From: Planctomycetota bacterium
GTDB lineage: Bacteria; Planctomycetota; UBA1135; GCA-002686595
Direction of reading: 5' to 3'
Assembly (NCBI GenBank): GCA_026692705.1
Contig: JAPLOE010000128.1
Span: 1-41,187 of the forward strand
Length of the DNA: 41,187 nt
The notes beneath the pieces were generated by a model. It did no database searches and had not been told where the DNA came from. It worked only from the letters and a program-made list of their open reading frames with translations. The translations under genes and the position numbers were made by a program. The stretch's first letter is position 1. Every line of letters begins with the position of its first letter. Shown here piece after piece: positions 27,677 to 35,029 of this stretch.

Positions 27677-27985
27677 GGGGCCCTTCGAGGCCCGTTTCGC
27701 GTCGTCGTAAGTCCTTTTGCGACAGAGGCTAGCCAACTCTGCAACAAATTTTGACGAACGCGCGCCCGCGCTCTGCGCTGAAAGGGGTGCGCGCAGCTTC
27801 CTGAGACTTCGCGCGGCCCCGCCTCAAGCGGGACCCAGAGACGCAGCGCTCCTGAAAGCCCTGCGGTGCGACATCCAAGGCCGAGTGCGAGCTTCGGCCT
27901 TCCGGCGGCGGACGTGTGCGAGCGCGTCCGCCGCCCCCTTTTTGTCCCCGCAGCCGGACGCCCTCCGCCGCTACCCTCGCGCGCC
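27677..27985 (+). other. 309-base intergenic region, possible structured transcript
   Basis: No coding sequence was supported here. Just after the kinase stop lies a small GGGCC/GGCCC hairpin (27678-27693). The middle has an AT-richer island (AACAAATTTTGACG, about 27742-27755) that could hold a -35-like TTGACG, and several short stems (CCCGC/GCGGG; GCGCTG/CAGCGC). The end has two strong hairpins, described separately. The arrangement would suit either a long 3' UTR or a small RNA of about 180 bases ending at the T run. I could not match it to 6S, SRP, RNase P or tmRNA signatures. Confidence 0.35.
27877..27943 (+). terminator. Tandem hairpins with T run (intrinsic terminator)
   Basis: The first hairpin pairs 27877-27884 (AAGGCCGA) with 27894-27901 (TCGGCCTT). 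The second pairs 27904-27914 (GGCGGCGGACG) with 27925-27935 (CGTCCGCCGCC) and is followed by CCC and five T residues (27939-27943), the form of a rho-independent terminator. Both loops contain GTGCGAGC. It would end the kinase transcript or an intergenic RNA, upstream of sfsA. Confidence 0.8.
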
Positions 27986-28687
27986 ATGCGCATCGAGCAG
28001 CCGACGATCCAGGGCACCTTCCTCCGCCGCTACAAGCGCTTCTTCACCGACGTGAAGCTCGAGGACGGCACGGTCGTCACCGCGCACTGCCCCAACACCG
28101 GCAGCCTGAAGGGTTGCCTCGAGGAAGGCCGCAAGGTCGTGCTGCGCGACATGGCCAGCCCGGCACGCAAGCTGCGTTACGTCTTCCAGTCGATCCAGGT
28201 CGGCAAGCACTGGGTCAACGTCGACACCGGCCTGCCCAACCAGGCGACCTACGAGCACGTCGTCGCCGGCCTGATCCCCGAGCTCGCTGGCTACGCCGAG
28301 GCCAAGCGCGAGGTGAAGTACGGCGAGAACAGCCGCATCGACCTTCTGCTCACCGGCGCCAAGGGCGACAAGTGCTGGGTCGAGGTCAAGAACACCACCT
28401 ACGCCGTCGAACGCTCCGCCGCCTTCCCCGACGCCGCCACCGAGCGCGGCCTCAAGCACCTGGGCGAGCTCTCGCGCCAGGTCCAGCTCGGCGACCGCGC
28501 CGTGCAGTTCTTCTTCGTCAGCCGCAACGACGTCGAGCGCTTCCGCCCCGCCGACGAGATCGACCCCGAATACGCCACCGCCCTGCGCAAGGCCGCCAAG
28601 GCCGGCGTCGAGATCCTCGCCTACGCCCACGAGATCCGCCCCACCTCGCTCACGCTCTCGCGCAAGCTCCCCATCGACCTCGACTGA
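27986..28687 (+). CDS. sfsA: SfsA family nuclease-like protein
   Basis: A 233-residue protein matching SfsA in length and order. Conserved blocks are AHCPNTGSLKGCL (about 32-44), the region from YGENSRIDLLL, and WVEVKNTTY, which supplies the E-x-K part of a PD-(D/E)xK-like nuclease site together with the preceding Asp in RIDLLL. The C-terminal FFFVSRNDVERF and DPEYATALRKAAKAGVEIL are also typical. SfsA was named as a sugar fermentation stimulation protein and binds DNA; nuclease activity is inferred from the fold. ATG 27986 gives the standard N-terminus. It stands 42 bases after the terminator-like hairpins, so it has its own promoter somewhere in that gap. Confidence 0.93.
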   Translation: MRIEQPTIQGTFLRRYKRFFTDVKLEDGTVVTAHCPNTGSLKGCLEEGRKVVLRDMASPARKLRYVFQSIQVGKHWVNVDTGLPNQATYEHVVAGLIPELAGYAEAKREVKYGENSRIDLLLTGAKGDKCWVEVKNTTYAVERSAAFPDAATERGLKHLGELSRQVQLGDRAVQFFFVSRNDVERFRPADEIDPEYATALRKAAKAGVEILAYAHEIRPTSLTLSRKLPIDLD

Positions 28688-28807
28688 CTTTCGCGCGCGA
28701 TCTCGTCGCCGCGCGGCTCCGCACAGCGGCCACTCGGAGGCGCGGGGGGTGTGCGCGATCAAGAACGTGGGGACGACGGCAAGTCGCCGCGACCCCGTTC
28801 GAGCACC

Positions 28808-29992
28808 ATGAGAACCCTGATCCTGTCGGCCGGCCTGTGCGTGGCCGGAGCGAGCGCGTTCGCCTTCCAGCACCAGATCTCCGGCCGCAGCGACGACCGC
28901 GCGGTGCCGGGCACGTTGCCGCTCGCGGAGATCGAGGCGCGGCTCGCCGAGGCGGGCGCGCATGTCGCGTTCGTGCCCGAGGCGCCGCTCGGGATCACGA
29001 CGGACCTCGCGAAGGTGATTCCGGCGGACAACCCGCTGACGCCGGCGAAGGTCGAGCTCGGCCGCGAGCTGTACTTCGACAAGCGCCTGTCGCGCGACGG
29101 CACGGTGTCGTGCGCGACCTGCCACGATCCGGCGCGCGGCTGGACCGACTGCGAGCCGGTGTCCTCGGGCATCAAGGGCCAGAAGGGTGGGCGCAGCGCG
29201 CCGACGGTGATCAACCGCGTCCTCGGCCGCTCGCAGTTCTGGGATGGGCGCGCGGGCTCGCTCGAGGAGCAGGCCGTCGGCCCGATCGGCAACCCGATCG
29301 AGATGGGTTTCACGACCGACGATGCGGCGAAGCTCCTGAACACGCTGCCCGGCTATCGCGTGCAGTTCGAGAAGGTGTTCGGCGGGCCCGCGACGCCGGA
29401 GCGCATCGGCAAGGCCATCGCGGCCTTCGAGCGCACGATCCTCTCGGGCGCGAGCAAGAACGACTTCTATGAGGCCGCGAAGCCGCTGTTCGACTGGGAT
29501 CCGGCCGACGAGAAGGACCCGGTCTTCAAGGCGAAGGCCGAGCGGATCCTCGCGGCCGAGCGCGAGCACCGCATGAGCGCCTCCGCCGAGCGCGGGCGCG
29601 AGCTCTACTTCGGCAAGGCGAGCTGCAGCCTGTGCCACGTCGGCGAGGACCTGACCGACGAGTTGTTCCACAACCTTGGGCTGGGCTTCGACAAGCAGAA
29701 GCCCGACCTCGGCCGCTTCGACAAGACCAAGGTCGAGGCCGACAAGGGCGCGTTCCGCACGCCGAGCCTGCGCAACATCGTGCTGACCGCGCCGTACATG
29801 CACGACGGTTCGCTGCGCACGCTGCGCGAGGTCGTCGAGCACTACGACAAGGGCGGCATCGCCAACCCGTGGCTCTCGAACAAGATGGTGCCGCTCAAGC
29901 TCACCGAGCAGGAGAAGCAGGACCTCGTGCGCTTCATGGAAGAGGCGCTGACCGGCTCGATCACCGAAGTCGAGGTTCCGCGCTTGCCTTGA
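28808..29992 (+). CDS. Di-haem cytochrome c peroxidase (MauG/CcpA family)
   Basis: A 394-residue periplasmic enzyme that reduces hydrogen peroxide using electrons from c-type cytochromes or related donors. A signal peptide (MRTLILSAGLCVAGASAFA) is followed by two haem-binding motifs: Cys102-x-x-Cys105-His106 (CATCH) and Cys273-x-x-Cys276-His277 (CSLCH). The downstream Met331 in APYMHDGSL is the usual distal ligand of the second haem. FWDGRAGSLEEQA and GNPIEMG are family blocks. ATG 28808 starts the signal peptide; an earlier in-frame start only adds charged residues. It could alternatively be a MauG-like maturation enzyme. It is convergent with the next minus-strand gene, ten bases away. Confidence 0.93.
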   Translation: MRTLILSAGLCVAGASAFAFQHQISGRSDDRAVPGTLPLAEIEARLAEAGAHVAFVPEAPLGITTDLAKVIPADNPLTPAKVELGRELYFDKRLSRDGTVSCATCHDPARGWTDCEPVSSGIKGQKGGRSAPTVINRVLGRSQFWDGRAGSLEEQAVGPIGNPIEMGFTTDDAAKLLNTLPGYRVQFEKVFGGPATPERIGKAIAAFERTILSGASKNDFYEAAKPLFDWDPADEKDPVFKAKAERILAAEREHRMSASAERGRELYFGKASCSLCHVGEDLTDELFHNLGLGFDKQKPDLGRFDKTKVEADKGAFRTPSLRNIVLTAPYMHDGSLRTLREVVEHYDKGGIANPWLSNKMVPLKLTEQEKQDLVRFMEEALTGSITEVEVPRLP

Positions 29993-30002
29993 AGCAGCGC
30001 GT

Positions 30003-31052
30003 TCAGAGCGAGACCGCGTACTCGTCGCCGTCGATCGGATAGCGCGGGCCACCGGGGCCGCCGATCGAGCGTTTCCACGGGTCGGGGCGGCTCAAGGGGC
30101 GCACGACGTCGCGCGTGGCGAGCACGCAGGCCGAGTAGCGTGATCCGCGCACGATCGTGCGCGCGAGGTGCAGGCCGATTCCCACGGAAAACAGGCCGAA
30201 AACGGCCCAGCCGGTCGAGTCGGGGCCGAGCGAGCCCTCGAGCTCGTGGACGAGCCACGCGGCGAGCCCGAGCACGAGCGCCTCGACAGCGAGCAGCAGC
30301 ACGAGCGGCCGCAGCATGCGCACGGGGTGGCGCAGCAGCGCGCCCGCGGTGCACAACCCGGCCCACACCGCCGAACGTGTGCCGTGCACGGCGAGGCGCG
30401 TGCGCGTGTAGTCGCCCCAGGCCGCGAGCAGCGCGAAGCCGCACGCGAAGAGGCTCGTCTGCACGAGCGCGAGGCGCCGCACGGTGCGTTCGCTGTCGAA
30501 CAGCTCGAGGTCGGGCTTCTCGAGGCCGCAGATCGTCTCGAGCACGAGCCAGTCCCAGGGCCGGCCGTAGAGCAGCCAGCGCAGGAGCTGCAGCAGGAGC
30601 AGCGTGCACAGGAGCACGCGGAAGAAGCGCCAGAAGAAGCGCGTTCCGCCGTAGAAGAAGAGCCGCACGCTCTCGCCCTGCGTGCGCTCGAGGAACACCT
30701 GCAGCCAGCCGCCGGCGCAGAACACGCCGACGAGCAGCGCGAGCAACGCCACGACCCCGCCCGCACCCTGCGTGGCGACGTCGACGGCCGCGTGCGCGGC
30801 GCGGTGGTCGAAGCGGAACGTCTCGTCGAGTTCCGCGAGCTGCGCCCCCGGCGCGTAGCTCGCGCCGATCGTGCGGTCGAAGTAGCCGAGCCACGGCAGC
30901 GCCTGCACCGCCGCGAGCGCGACCAGCAATCCCGCCGCGACGAGCCACACGGGCGTGCGCCCGATCGTGACGCGCAGCGCGTGCAGGAAGATCCAGCGCG
31001 GCAGCTCCGGCTCGCGCGGGTCCTGATCGCGGGGATCCTGGAAGCCGCTCAT
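30003..31052 (-). CDS. Polytopic membrane protein coupled to an M1-type peptidase
   Basis: A 349-residue protein with a charged N-terminus containing a DPRDQDPREPELP repeat-like stretch, then about six transmembrane segments: TPVWLVAAGLLVALAAVQ (about 36-53), GGVVALLALLVGVFCAGGW, FFRVLLCTLLLLQLLRWLL, LVQTSLFACGFALLAAWG, LVLLLAVEALVLGLAAWL and TGWAVFGLFSVGIGLH. No family was recognised. The ATG at 31052 overlaps the upstream peptidase stop (ATGA). It probably acts with that peptidase at the cell envelope. No ATPase domain is present, so an ABC permease role is not supported. Confidence 0.65.
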   Translation of the reverse strand: MSGFQDPRDQDPREPELPRWIFLHALRVTIGRTPVWLVAAGLLVALAAVQALPWLGYFDRTIGASYAPGAQLAELDETFRFDHRAAHAAVDVATQGAGGVVALLALLVGVFCAGGWLQVFLERTQGESVRLFFYGGTRFFWRFFRVLLCTLLLLQLLRWLLYGRPWDWLVLETICGLEKPDLELFDSERTVRRLALVQTSLFACGFALLAAWGDYTRTRLAVHGTRSAVWAGLCTAGALLRHPVRMLRPLVLLLAVEALVLGLAAWLVHELEGSLGPDSTGWAVFGLFSVGIGLHLARTIVRGSRYSACVLATRDVVRPLSRPDPWKRSIGGPGGPRYPIDGDEYAVSL

Positions 31053-33403
31053 CCGCCGATCCCCGCCTGCCAGTGCAGGAGCTGCAGCCAGCGCTGGAAC
31101 GCGCGCTCCGACCAGCGCACGGGCGCGAGGCCGTCGGGCGCATCGAACCACGCGTCGTTGGAGCGATCGGTGTCGAGCGGGACGAGCCCGTCGGGATCGA
31201 CGCGCACGCCCGTGAGCTTCTTCGAACCCGTGTGCTCGAGCTTCAGCCAGCGCTTCTGCGCCTGCTCCTCGCGCGTCCACGTGCGCCGCTCGCTCGTGCC
31301 GTCGTCGAACGAGAGCTCGATCTCGACCGGCAGGCGCAGCTCGCCGCGCCGCACGACCGTCGCGACCGCCTTCCACGGCAGCGGCGCGCTCTCGCGCTTG
31401 CCCTCGCTTGCCACTTCGCCCTCGGAGCCCGCGTTTTCCGGCTCGTTTTCCGCCACCGGCGCCGCACCGAGCTCGGTCGGCACGCTGGTCGCATCCTGCT
31501 GCGCGAAGCCCTTGGGCTCACGCTCGCGCGCCTGCTCGACCGTCACGCTCCAGTCGACCGTGCCCGTTCCGCGGAACACCTCTTCGAAGAACCACTGCAC
31601 GTCGACGCCCGCGCCCGCGCAGAACGTGTCGAAGAAATCCTGCGGGTACGGATGGCGGTAGCGCCACGTCTCCGAGTAGTGCCGCATCCCAGAGAGGAAC
31701 TTGTCGCGACCGACGAGCCCACTCAGCGTGCGCAGCGCGATCGCCGTGCGCGTGTAGCTGTTGAGCGCGTAGGAGCGCTGGTCGGCGTGACGGAAGCTCG
31801 GGCTGTCGAGCGGATCGAGCTGCGGCGCCGAGAGCGCGCGCACGCGGTCGTTGTCGCGCGGGTCGCTCGACTGCTGCACGTACGTGACGAGCGGCTGGTC
31901 GCGCCACCAGCCGACCGCTCCGTCGATCGCGAGCGGCGCGAGATCCCAGTCGAGCCACGGCAGCGGGATCGCCTGTCCCGCGAGCGCGCCACCGAGCCCC
32001 TTCGAGCTCGGCCCCGGCACCGACGCGACACCTTCGAGCGGAACGCCCGCAAAGTCGGTGCTCGCGTACGAACGCCCAAAGGCGCGCGCGAGCGTCTCCG
32101 AGTCGCTGTAGGAGTTGAAGCCCTCGTCGAGCCAGCCCGACTCGAACTCGTTGTTGCCGACGAGCCCGTACCAGAACTGGTGGCCCGCCTCGTGCACGAC
32201 GACACCTTCGGGCACGTGCGAGCGCTCCGTCGGCCACAGGCGCGTGCCGCCGGTGAGCAGCGTCGGATACTCCATGCCTCCCGCCGCGCCCGCGCCCCAG
32301 GCCGGATCGACGACGGTGATGTGGCTGTGCGGATATTCGCCGAACCACAGGCCATAGAAGAACAGCGCTGCGCACGTCGCCTCGTAGTGGCGCTCCCACT
32401 GGCGCTCGCGCTCGGGCTGCACGAGCACCATCACGTCGACGTCGCGCAGGCGCAGGTTCTTCTTGGGCCCGAGCGCCTTCTGCACGGCCGCGACCTCGAC
32501 GTCGAAGCGCTGCAGCCACGCGTCGAAGTGGAACGTGCGCGTGAAGCGCTTGAAGTCCGGATCGGCGGTCCAGGCGAAATCGTGCACCCACGGCGTGCGC
32601 GCGCCCGCCTCCGGCTGCTCGAGATCGGCTTGTCCCGGCGCGACGAAGCGCGTTCGCACGCGGTCGCCCGTGAGCAACGGCGGCCCGGCGAGCACGCCCG
32701 TGGCGCCGATCTTCTTCTCGTATTCCTTCGGCAGGTCGAGCGTGACGTCGTAGGCGCCGTAGTCGCTGTAGAACTCGGTCGAGGCGTGGAACTGGTGGCA
32801 GTTCCAGCCGCGCGCGCCCTCGAACACGCCGAGCTTGGGGAACCACTGCGCGATGAACAGGAAGTTGCCCTTGTAGCCGGTGCGCCGCCGCACGCGCGGG
32901 ATCTGCGCTTCCCACGCGAGCTCGATCTCGAGCGTCTCGCCTGGCTTGACCTCACGCGGCAGCGTGCAGCGCACTACGGTGCGATCGAACTCGTTGTCGT
33001 CGTCGGGCGTCTCGACGGTGAGCGTCGGCAGCAGGTCGGTGTCCTGCGCGCGCAGCTGCGTCAGCCGTTGCCAACCCCAGCCTTCGTCGATCGCGACGCC
33101 GCGCAGCTTGCCGCCGGACTCCGTCAGGTGCGTCGAGCGATGGCTCGAGAACGCGTTCCAATAAAGGTGGAACCACAGCTCCGCCGTCGGCGTGTCGGTG
33201 CGGTTGGTGAAGCGCACCTTTTGCGACCCCACGAGGGTCATCGGGCCGGTGTCGACGCGCGCCTCGATCGTGTAGTCGACCCGGTTCCCCGGAGGGTCGC
33301 CGGGCGGGGTTCCCAAGGTTGGTACGCGGGGGGCCGCCAGCCCGGGAAGCCCCGCGAGCGCCAGCGTCAGCGCGAGCGGTGCGAACCCCCGGGTGCCGAG
33401 CAT
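31049..33403 (-). CDS. Secreted M1 family zinc metallopeptidase
   Basis: A 784-residue exported peptidase. A signal peptide is seen (MLGTRGFAPLALTLALAGLPGLAA). The N-terminal beta-sandwich domain (about 35-250) precedes the thermolysin-like catalytic domain. The zinc site is His404-Glu405-x-x-His408 (HEAGH) plus Glu427 in WLDEGFN, the HExxH-x18-E spacing of M1 enzymes. GGMEYPTLL (about 375) corresponds to the exopeptidase GxMEN motif with Tyr in place of Asn. ATG 33403 is preferred over an in-frame start at 33439 that lacks signal-peptide character. The final 200 residues include an Ala/Glu-rich linker and a beta domain. The following membrane protein gene overlaps by four bases. It acts on peptides outside the cytoplasm. 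Confidence 0.9.
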   Translation of the reverse strand: MLGTRGFAPLALTLALAGLPGLAAPRVPTLGTPPGDPPGNRVDYTIEARVDTGPMTLVGSQKVRFTNRTDTPTAELWFHLYWNAFSSHRSTHLTESGGKLRGVAIDEGWGWQRLTQLRAQDTDLLPTLTVETPDDDNEFDRTVVRCTLPREVKPGETLEIELAWEAQIPRVRRRTGYKGNFLFIAQWFPKLGVFEGARGWNCHQFHASTEFYSDYGAYDVTLDLPKEYEKKIGATGVLAGPPLLTGDRVRTRFVAPGQADLEQPEAGARTPWVHDFAWTADPDFKRFTRTFHFDAWLQRFDVEVAAVQKALGPKKNLRLRDVDVMVLVQPERERQWERHYEATCAALFFYGLWFGEYPHSHITVVDPAWGAGAAGGMEYPTLLTGGTRLWPTERSHVPEGVVVHEAGHQFWYGLVGNNEFESGWLDEGFNSYSDSETLARAFGRSYASTDFAGVPLEGVASVPGPSSKGLGGALAGQAIPLPWLDWDLAPLAIDGAVGWWRDQPLVTYVQQSSDPRDNDRVRALSAPQLDPLDSPSFRHADQRSYALNSYTRTAIALRTLSGLVGRDKFLSGMRHYSETWRYRHPYPQDFFDTFCAGAGVDVQWFFEEVFRGTGTVDWSVTVEQAREREPKGFAQQDATSVPTELGAAPVAENEPENAGSEGEVASEGKRESAPLPWKAVATVVRRGELRLPVEIELSFDDGTSERRTWTREEQAQKRWLKLEHTGSKKLTGVRVDPDGLVPLDTDRSNDAWFDAPDGLAPVRWSERAFQRWLQLLHWQAGIGG

Positions 33404-33681
33404 GTCCCCATCGTGGCGGATAGGCCCGCCGGGAGGCAAGGGAGCGGGCTCCTAAATCCCGTGGGGACAAAGGGTTGGGGTGGGGTCCAAAAACTTGGCC
33501 GGCGGGCGCTCAAGCGCCGCCGGAAACGGCCGAGAACTGGCCTGCCGAGAGAGCCCTCCTCAGCGGGAGACTCCCAGCGCCTGCTCCCCCATCCACCAAC
33601 CACCCGGAAAAAGCGTCACGAGATCTCGAGGACCTGTCGATAGCAGACCCGACCGCTCGCGCCTCATCCGCGGAGGACACC

Positions 33682-34206
33682 ATGCAGATCCAGCCCAACA
33701 CGCCCGACACGAACCCGACCCTGCGCTTCGATCCCACGCGCGCCGCCCGGGACGTCCAGAAGGGCCGCTCCCAGGCGGCCGAAGTCCCCAGCCAGGAACC
33801 GAGCGCTTCCGACATCGAGGCGGGAGCCGCCCGCGTCAAGGAAGCGCGCGAGGAGTTCCGCGCCCAGCGCCAGGAGCGCATCTCCAACCTGCGCGAGAAC
33901 TACACGCGCAACCACCCCACCCTGATCGAGGACGGCATCAAGGCCGCGCGCGACGACTACCGCGAAAAGCTCGACGTTCGCCGCAAGAACACCCAGGGCG
34001 CGCCGGCGGAGAACGGCAAGGCGGATTCGATCGACATCCAGTCGGTCCCCACGCGCCTAGGTGACGAGGTCGCCAAGCGCCTCGACTCGGTCGACTCCGA
34101 ACGCGCCGAGCGGATCCAGCAGCTGCGCTCGCTGTACCTCGACGGTCGCCTGAACACCCGCGAGCTGCTCGAGCGCGCCGCCAAGCGCCTGCTCGGCGGC
34201 AGCTAA
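33682..34206 (+). CDS. FlgM-like anti-sigma-28 protein with long N-terminal region
   Basis: A 174-residue charged, helical protein. The last 40 residues (SERAERIQQLRSLYLDGRL..., then ELLERAAKRLL) resemble the C-terminal sigma-28-binding part of FlgM, where two helices wrap FliA. The N-terminal 130 residues are rich in Arg, Glu, Gln and Lys with heptad-like spacing and have no family match that I know. FlgM normally has about 100 residues, so this is longer. ATG 33682 follows GCGGAGGACACC, a good ribosome-binding site. It sits 3.4 kb from fliA, on the other strand, at the edge of the flagellar region, and has its own terminator. The FlgM assignment is inferred from the C-terminal pattern and context. 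Confidence 0.55.
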   Translation: MQIQPNTPDTNPTLRFDPTRAARDVQKGRSQAAEVPSQEPSASDIEAGAARVKEAREEFRAQRQERISNLRENYTRNHPTLIEDGIKAARDDYREKLDVRRKNTQGAPAENGKADSIDIQSVPTRLGDEVAKRLDSVDSERAERIQQLRSLYLDGRLNTRELLERAAKRLLGGS

Positions 34207-34236
34207 CCCCCGCCCAGCGCTCTCCCGCTAGCCCCC

Positions 34237-34277
34237 AAGGAACGGTCCGGAGTCCCCTCCGGGCCGTTCTTCTGCTT
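34237..34277 (+). terminator. Intrinsic terminator after the FlgM-like gene
   Basis: A near-perfect stem: AAGGAACGG (34237-34245), a T, then CCGGAG (34247-34252), a four-base loop TCCC, then CTCCGG (34257-34262), a G, and CCGTTC (34264-34269), followed by TTCTGCTTTC. The T/G juxtaposition can wobble pair, giving a 13-bp or longer stem with a U-rich tail. It separates the FlgM-like gene from the AbiE cassette. Confidence 0.85.
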
Positions 34278-34356
34278 TCGGGGGGCCGCCGCGTGCCGCT
34301 CGAACGGTTCGACGGCCTGAGTTGTCGGAAACCAAAGGGGTGCGGCTCTGGATTCT

Positions 34357-34384
34357 GTCAAAATAACGACTATGTTTTTTTGAC
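34357..34384 (+). promoter_or_regulatory. Inverted repeat operator candidate upstream of the AbiE antitoxin
   Basis: Half-sites GTCAAAATAAC (34357-34367) and GTTTTTTTGAC (34374-34384) are inverted with 10 of 11 bases matching, separated by six bases. It lies three bases before the antitoxin ATG at 34388 in an AT-rich stretch that contrasts with the GC-rich surroundings. AbiEi-type antitoxins are known to bind inverted repeats at their own promoter and repress it. A TATGTT within the spacer (34371-34376) could be the -10 box, which would put transcription start very near the ATG. Confidence 0.7.
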
Positions 34385-34387
34385 GAA

Positions 34388-35029
34388 ATGGGGGGCAAGA
34401 GGAACACGCCGACCGCGGGAAGCAGGATCCTGGAGCGGGTGCGCAAGCTGGGGCCGGGAAGCGTCTTCACGGCCTCGGACTTCCTCGACCTCGCGAACCC
34501 GCAGGCCGTTTACCAAGCGCTGATCCGACTCGCTGCGGAGGGTACGGTCCGCAAGATCGCCCGGGGCGTGTACGAGTTCCCGCGCATCGATCCGACCCTA
34601 GGCGCGGTCGCACCGGATCTGGATGCCGTGGCGCGGGCTCTGCAGGACCGCGACGCAACGCGGCTGGTCCCGTCGGGTGCCCACGCGGCCCATCTGCTCG
34701 GACTTTCGACTCAGGTGCCGGTGAAGGCGGTGTTCCTGACGGACGGTCGTGCGCGCGCGCTGACGGTCGGGCGAAGGCAGCTTGTCCTCAGGCACGCCGC
34801 GCCGCGTTTCCTCGCGCCGTCGGGGAGGGTCAGCGCGATGGTGATTCAGGCCTTGCGCTGGATCGGCCGAGCCAAGGTAGACGCCGCCGTCCTCGACGCG
34901 CTGCGATCCCGCCTGAGCGCGGCAGACAAGGCGCAGCTGCTCGCCGACTTGCGCTTCGCTCCCGCCTGGATCGGACGCCACATACGGGACATCGCGGCAA
35001 CCGGGGATGTCGGAGAGGCCGCGCGGTGA
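34388..35029 (+). CDS. AbiEi-type antitoxin (DUF6088 family)
   Basis: A 213-residue protein with an N-terminal winged-helix DNA-binding region (about 8-60: VRKLGPGSVFTASDFLDL, then YQALIRLAAEGTVRKIARGVYEFP, the typical helix and wing of this family). A C-terminal domain follows (about 80-200) with RLVPSGAHAAHLLGLSTQVP. Such proteins are the antitoxins of AbiE type IV toxin-antitoxin systems; they neutralise the toxin without direct binding and repress the operon. Its last base overlaps the toxin start in GTGA, so translation is coupled. An inverted repeat lies immediately upstream of the ATG. The cassette has a slightly lower GC content than its neighbours. Confidence 0.85.
   Translation: MGGKRNTPTAGSRILERVRKLGPGSVFTASDFLDLANPQAVYQALIRLAAEGTVRKIARGVYEFPRIDPTLGAVAPDLDAVARALQDRDATRLVPSGAHAAHLLGLSTQVPVKAVFLTDGRARALTVGRRQLVLRHAAPRFLAPSGRVSAMVIQALRWIGRAKVDAAVLDALRSRLSAADKAQLLADLRFAPAWIGRHIRDIAATGDVGEAAR

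Noticed and set aside
24011-27736. One continuous minus-strand frame covering the sigma gene and the kinase antisense
   Set aside because: Only the last 194 codons are sigma-like. The rest is antisense to a clear kinase gene, so the sigma gene was started at GTG 24595.
33620-33660. Possible sigma-28 promoter upstream of the FlgM-like gene
   Set aside because: A GTCGATAG resembles the -10 element GCCGATAA, but no TAAA-like -35 sits at about 15 bases; the nearest A-rich run is too far upstream.
34278-34356. Attachment site or tRNA-like sequence before the AbiE cassette
   Set aside because: GGTTCGACGG resembles a T-loop, but no matching acceptor stem or second copy after 36054 was found by eye.
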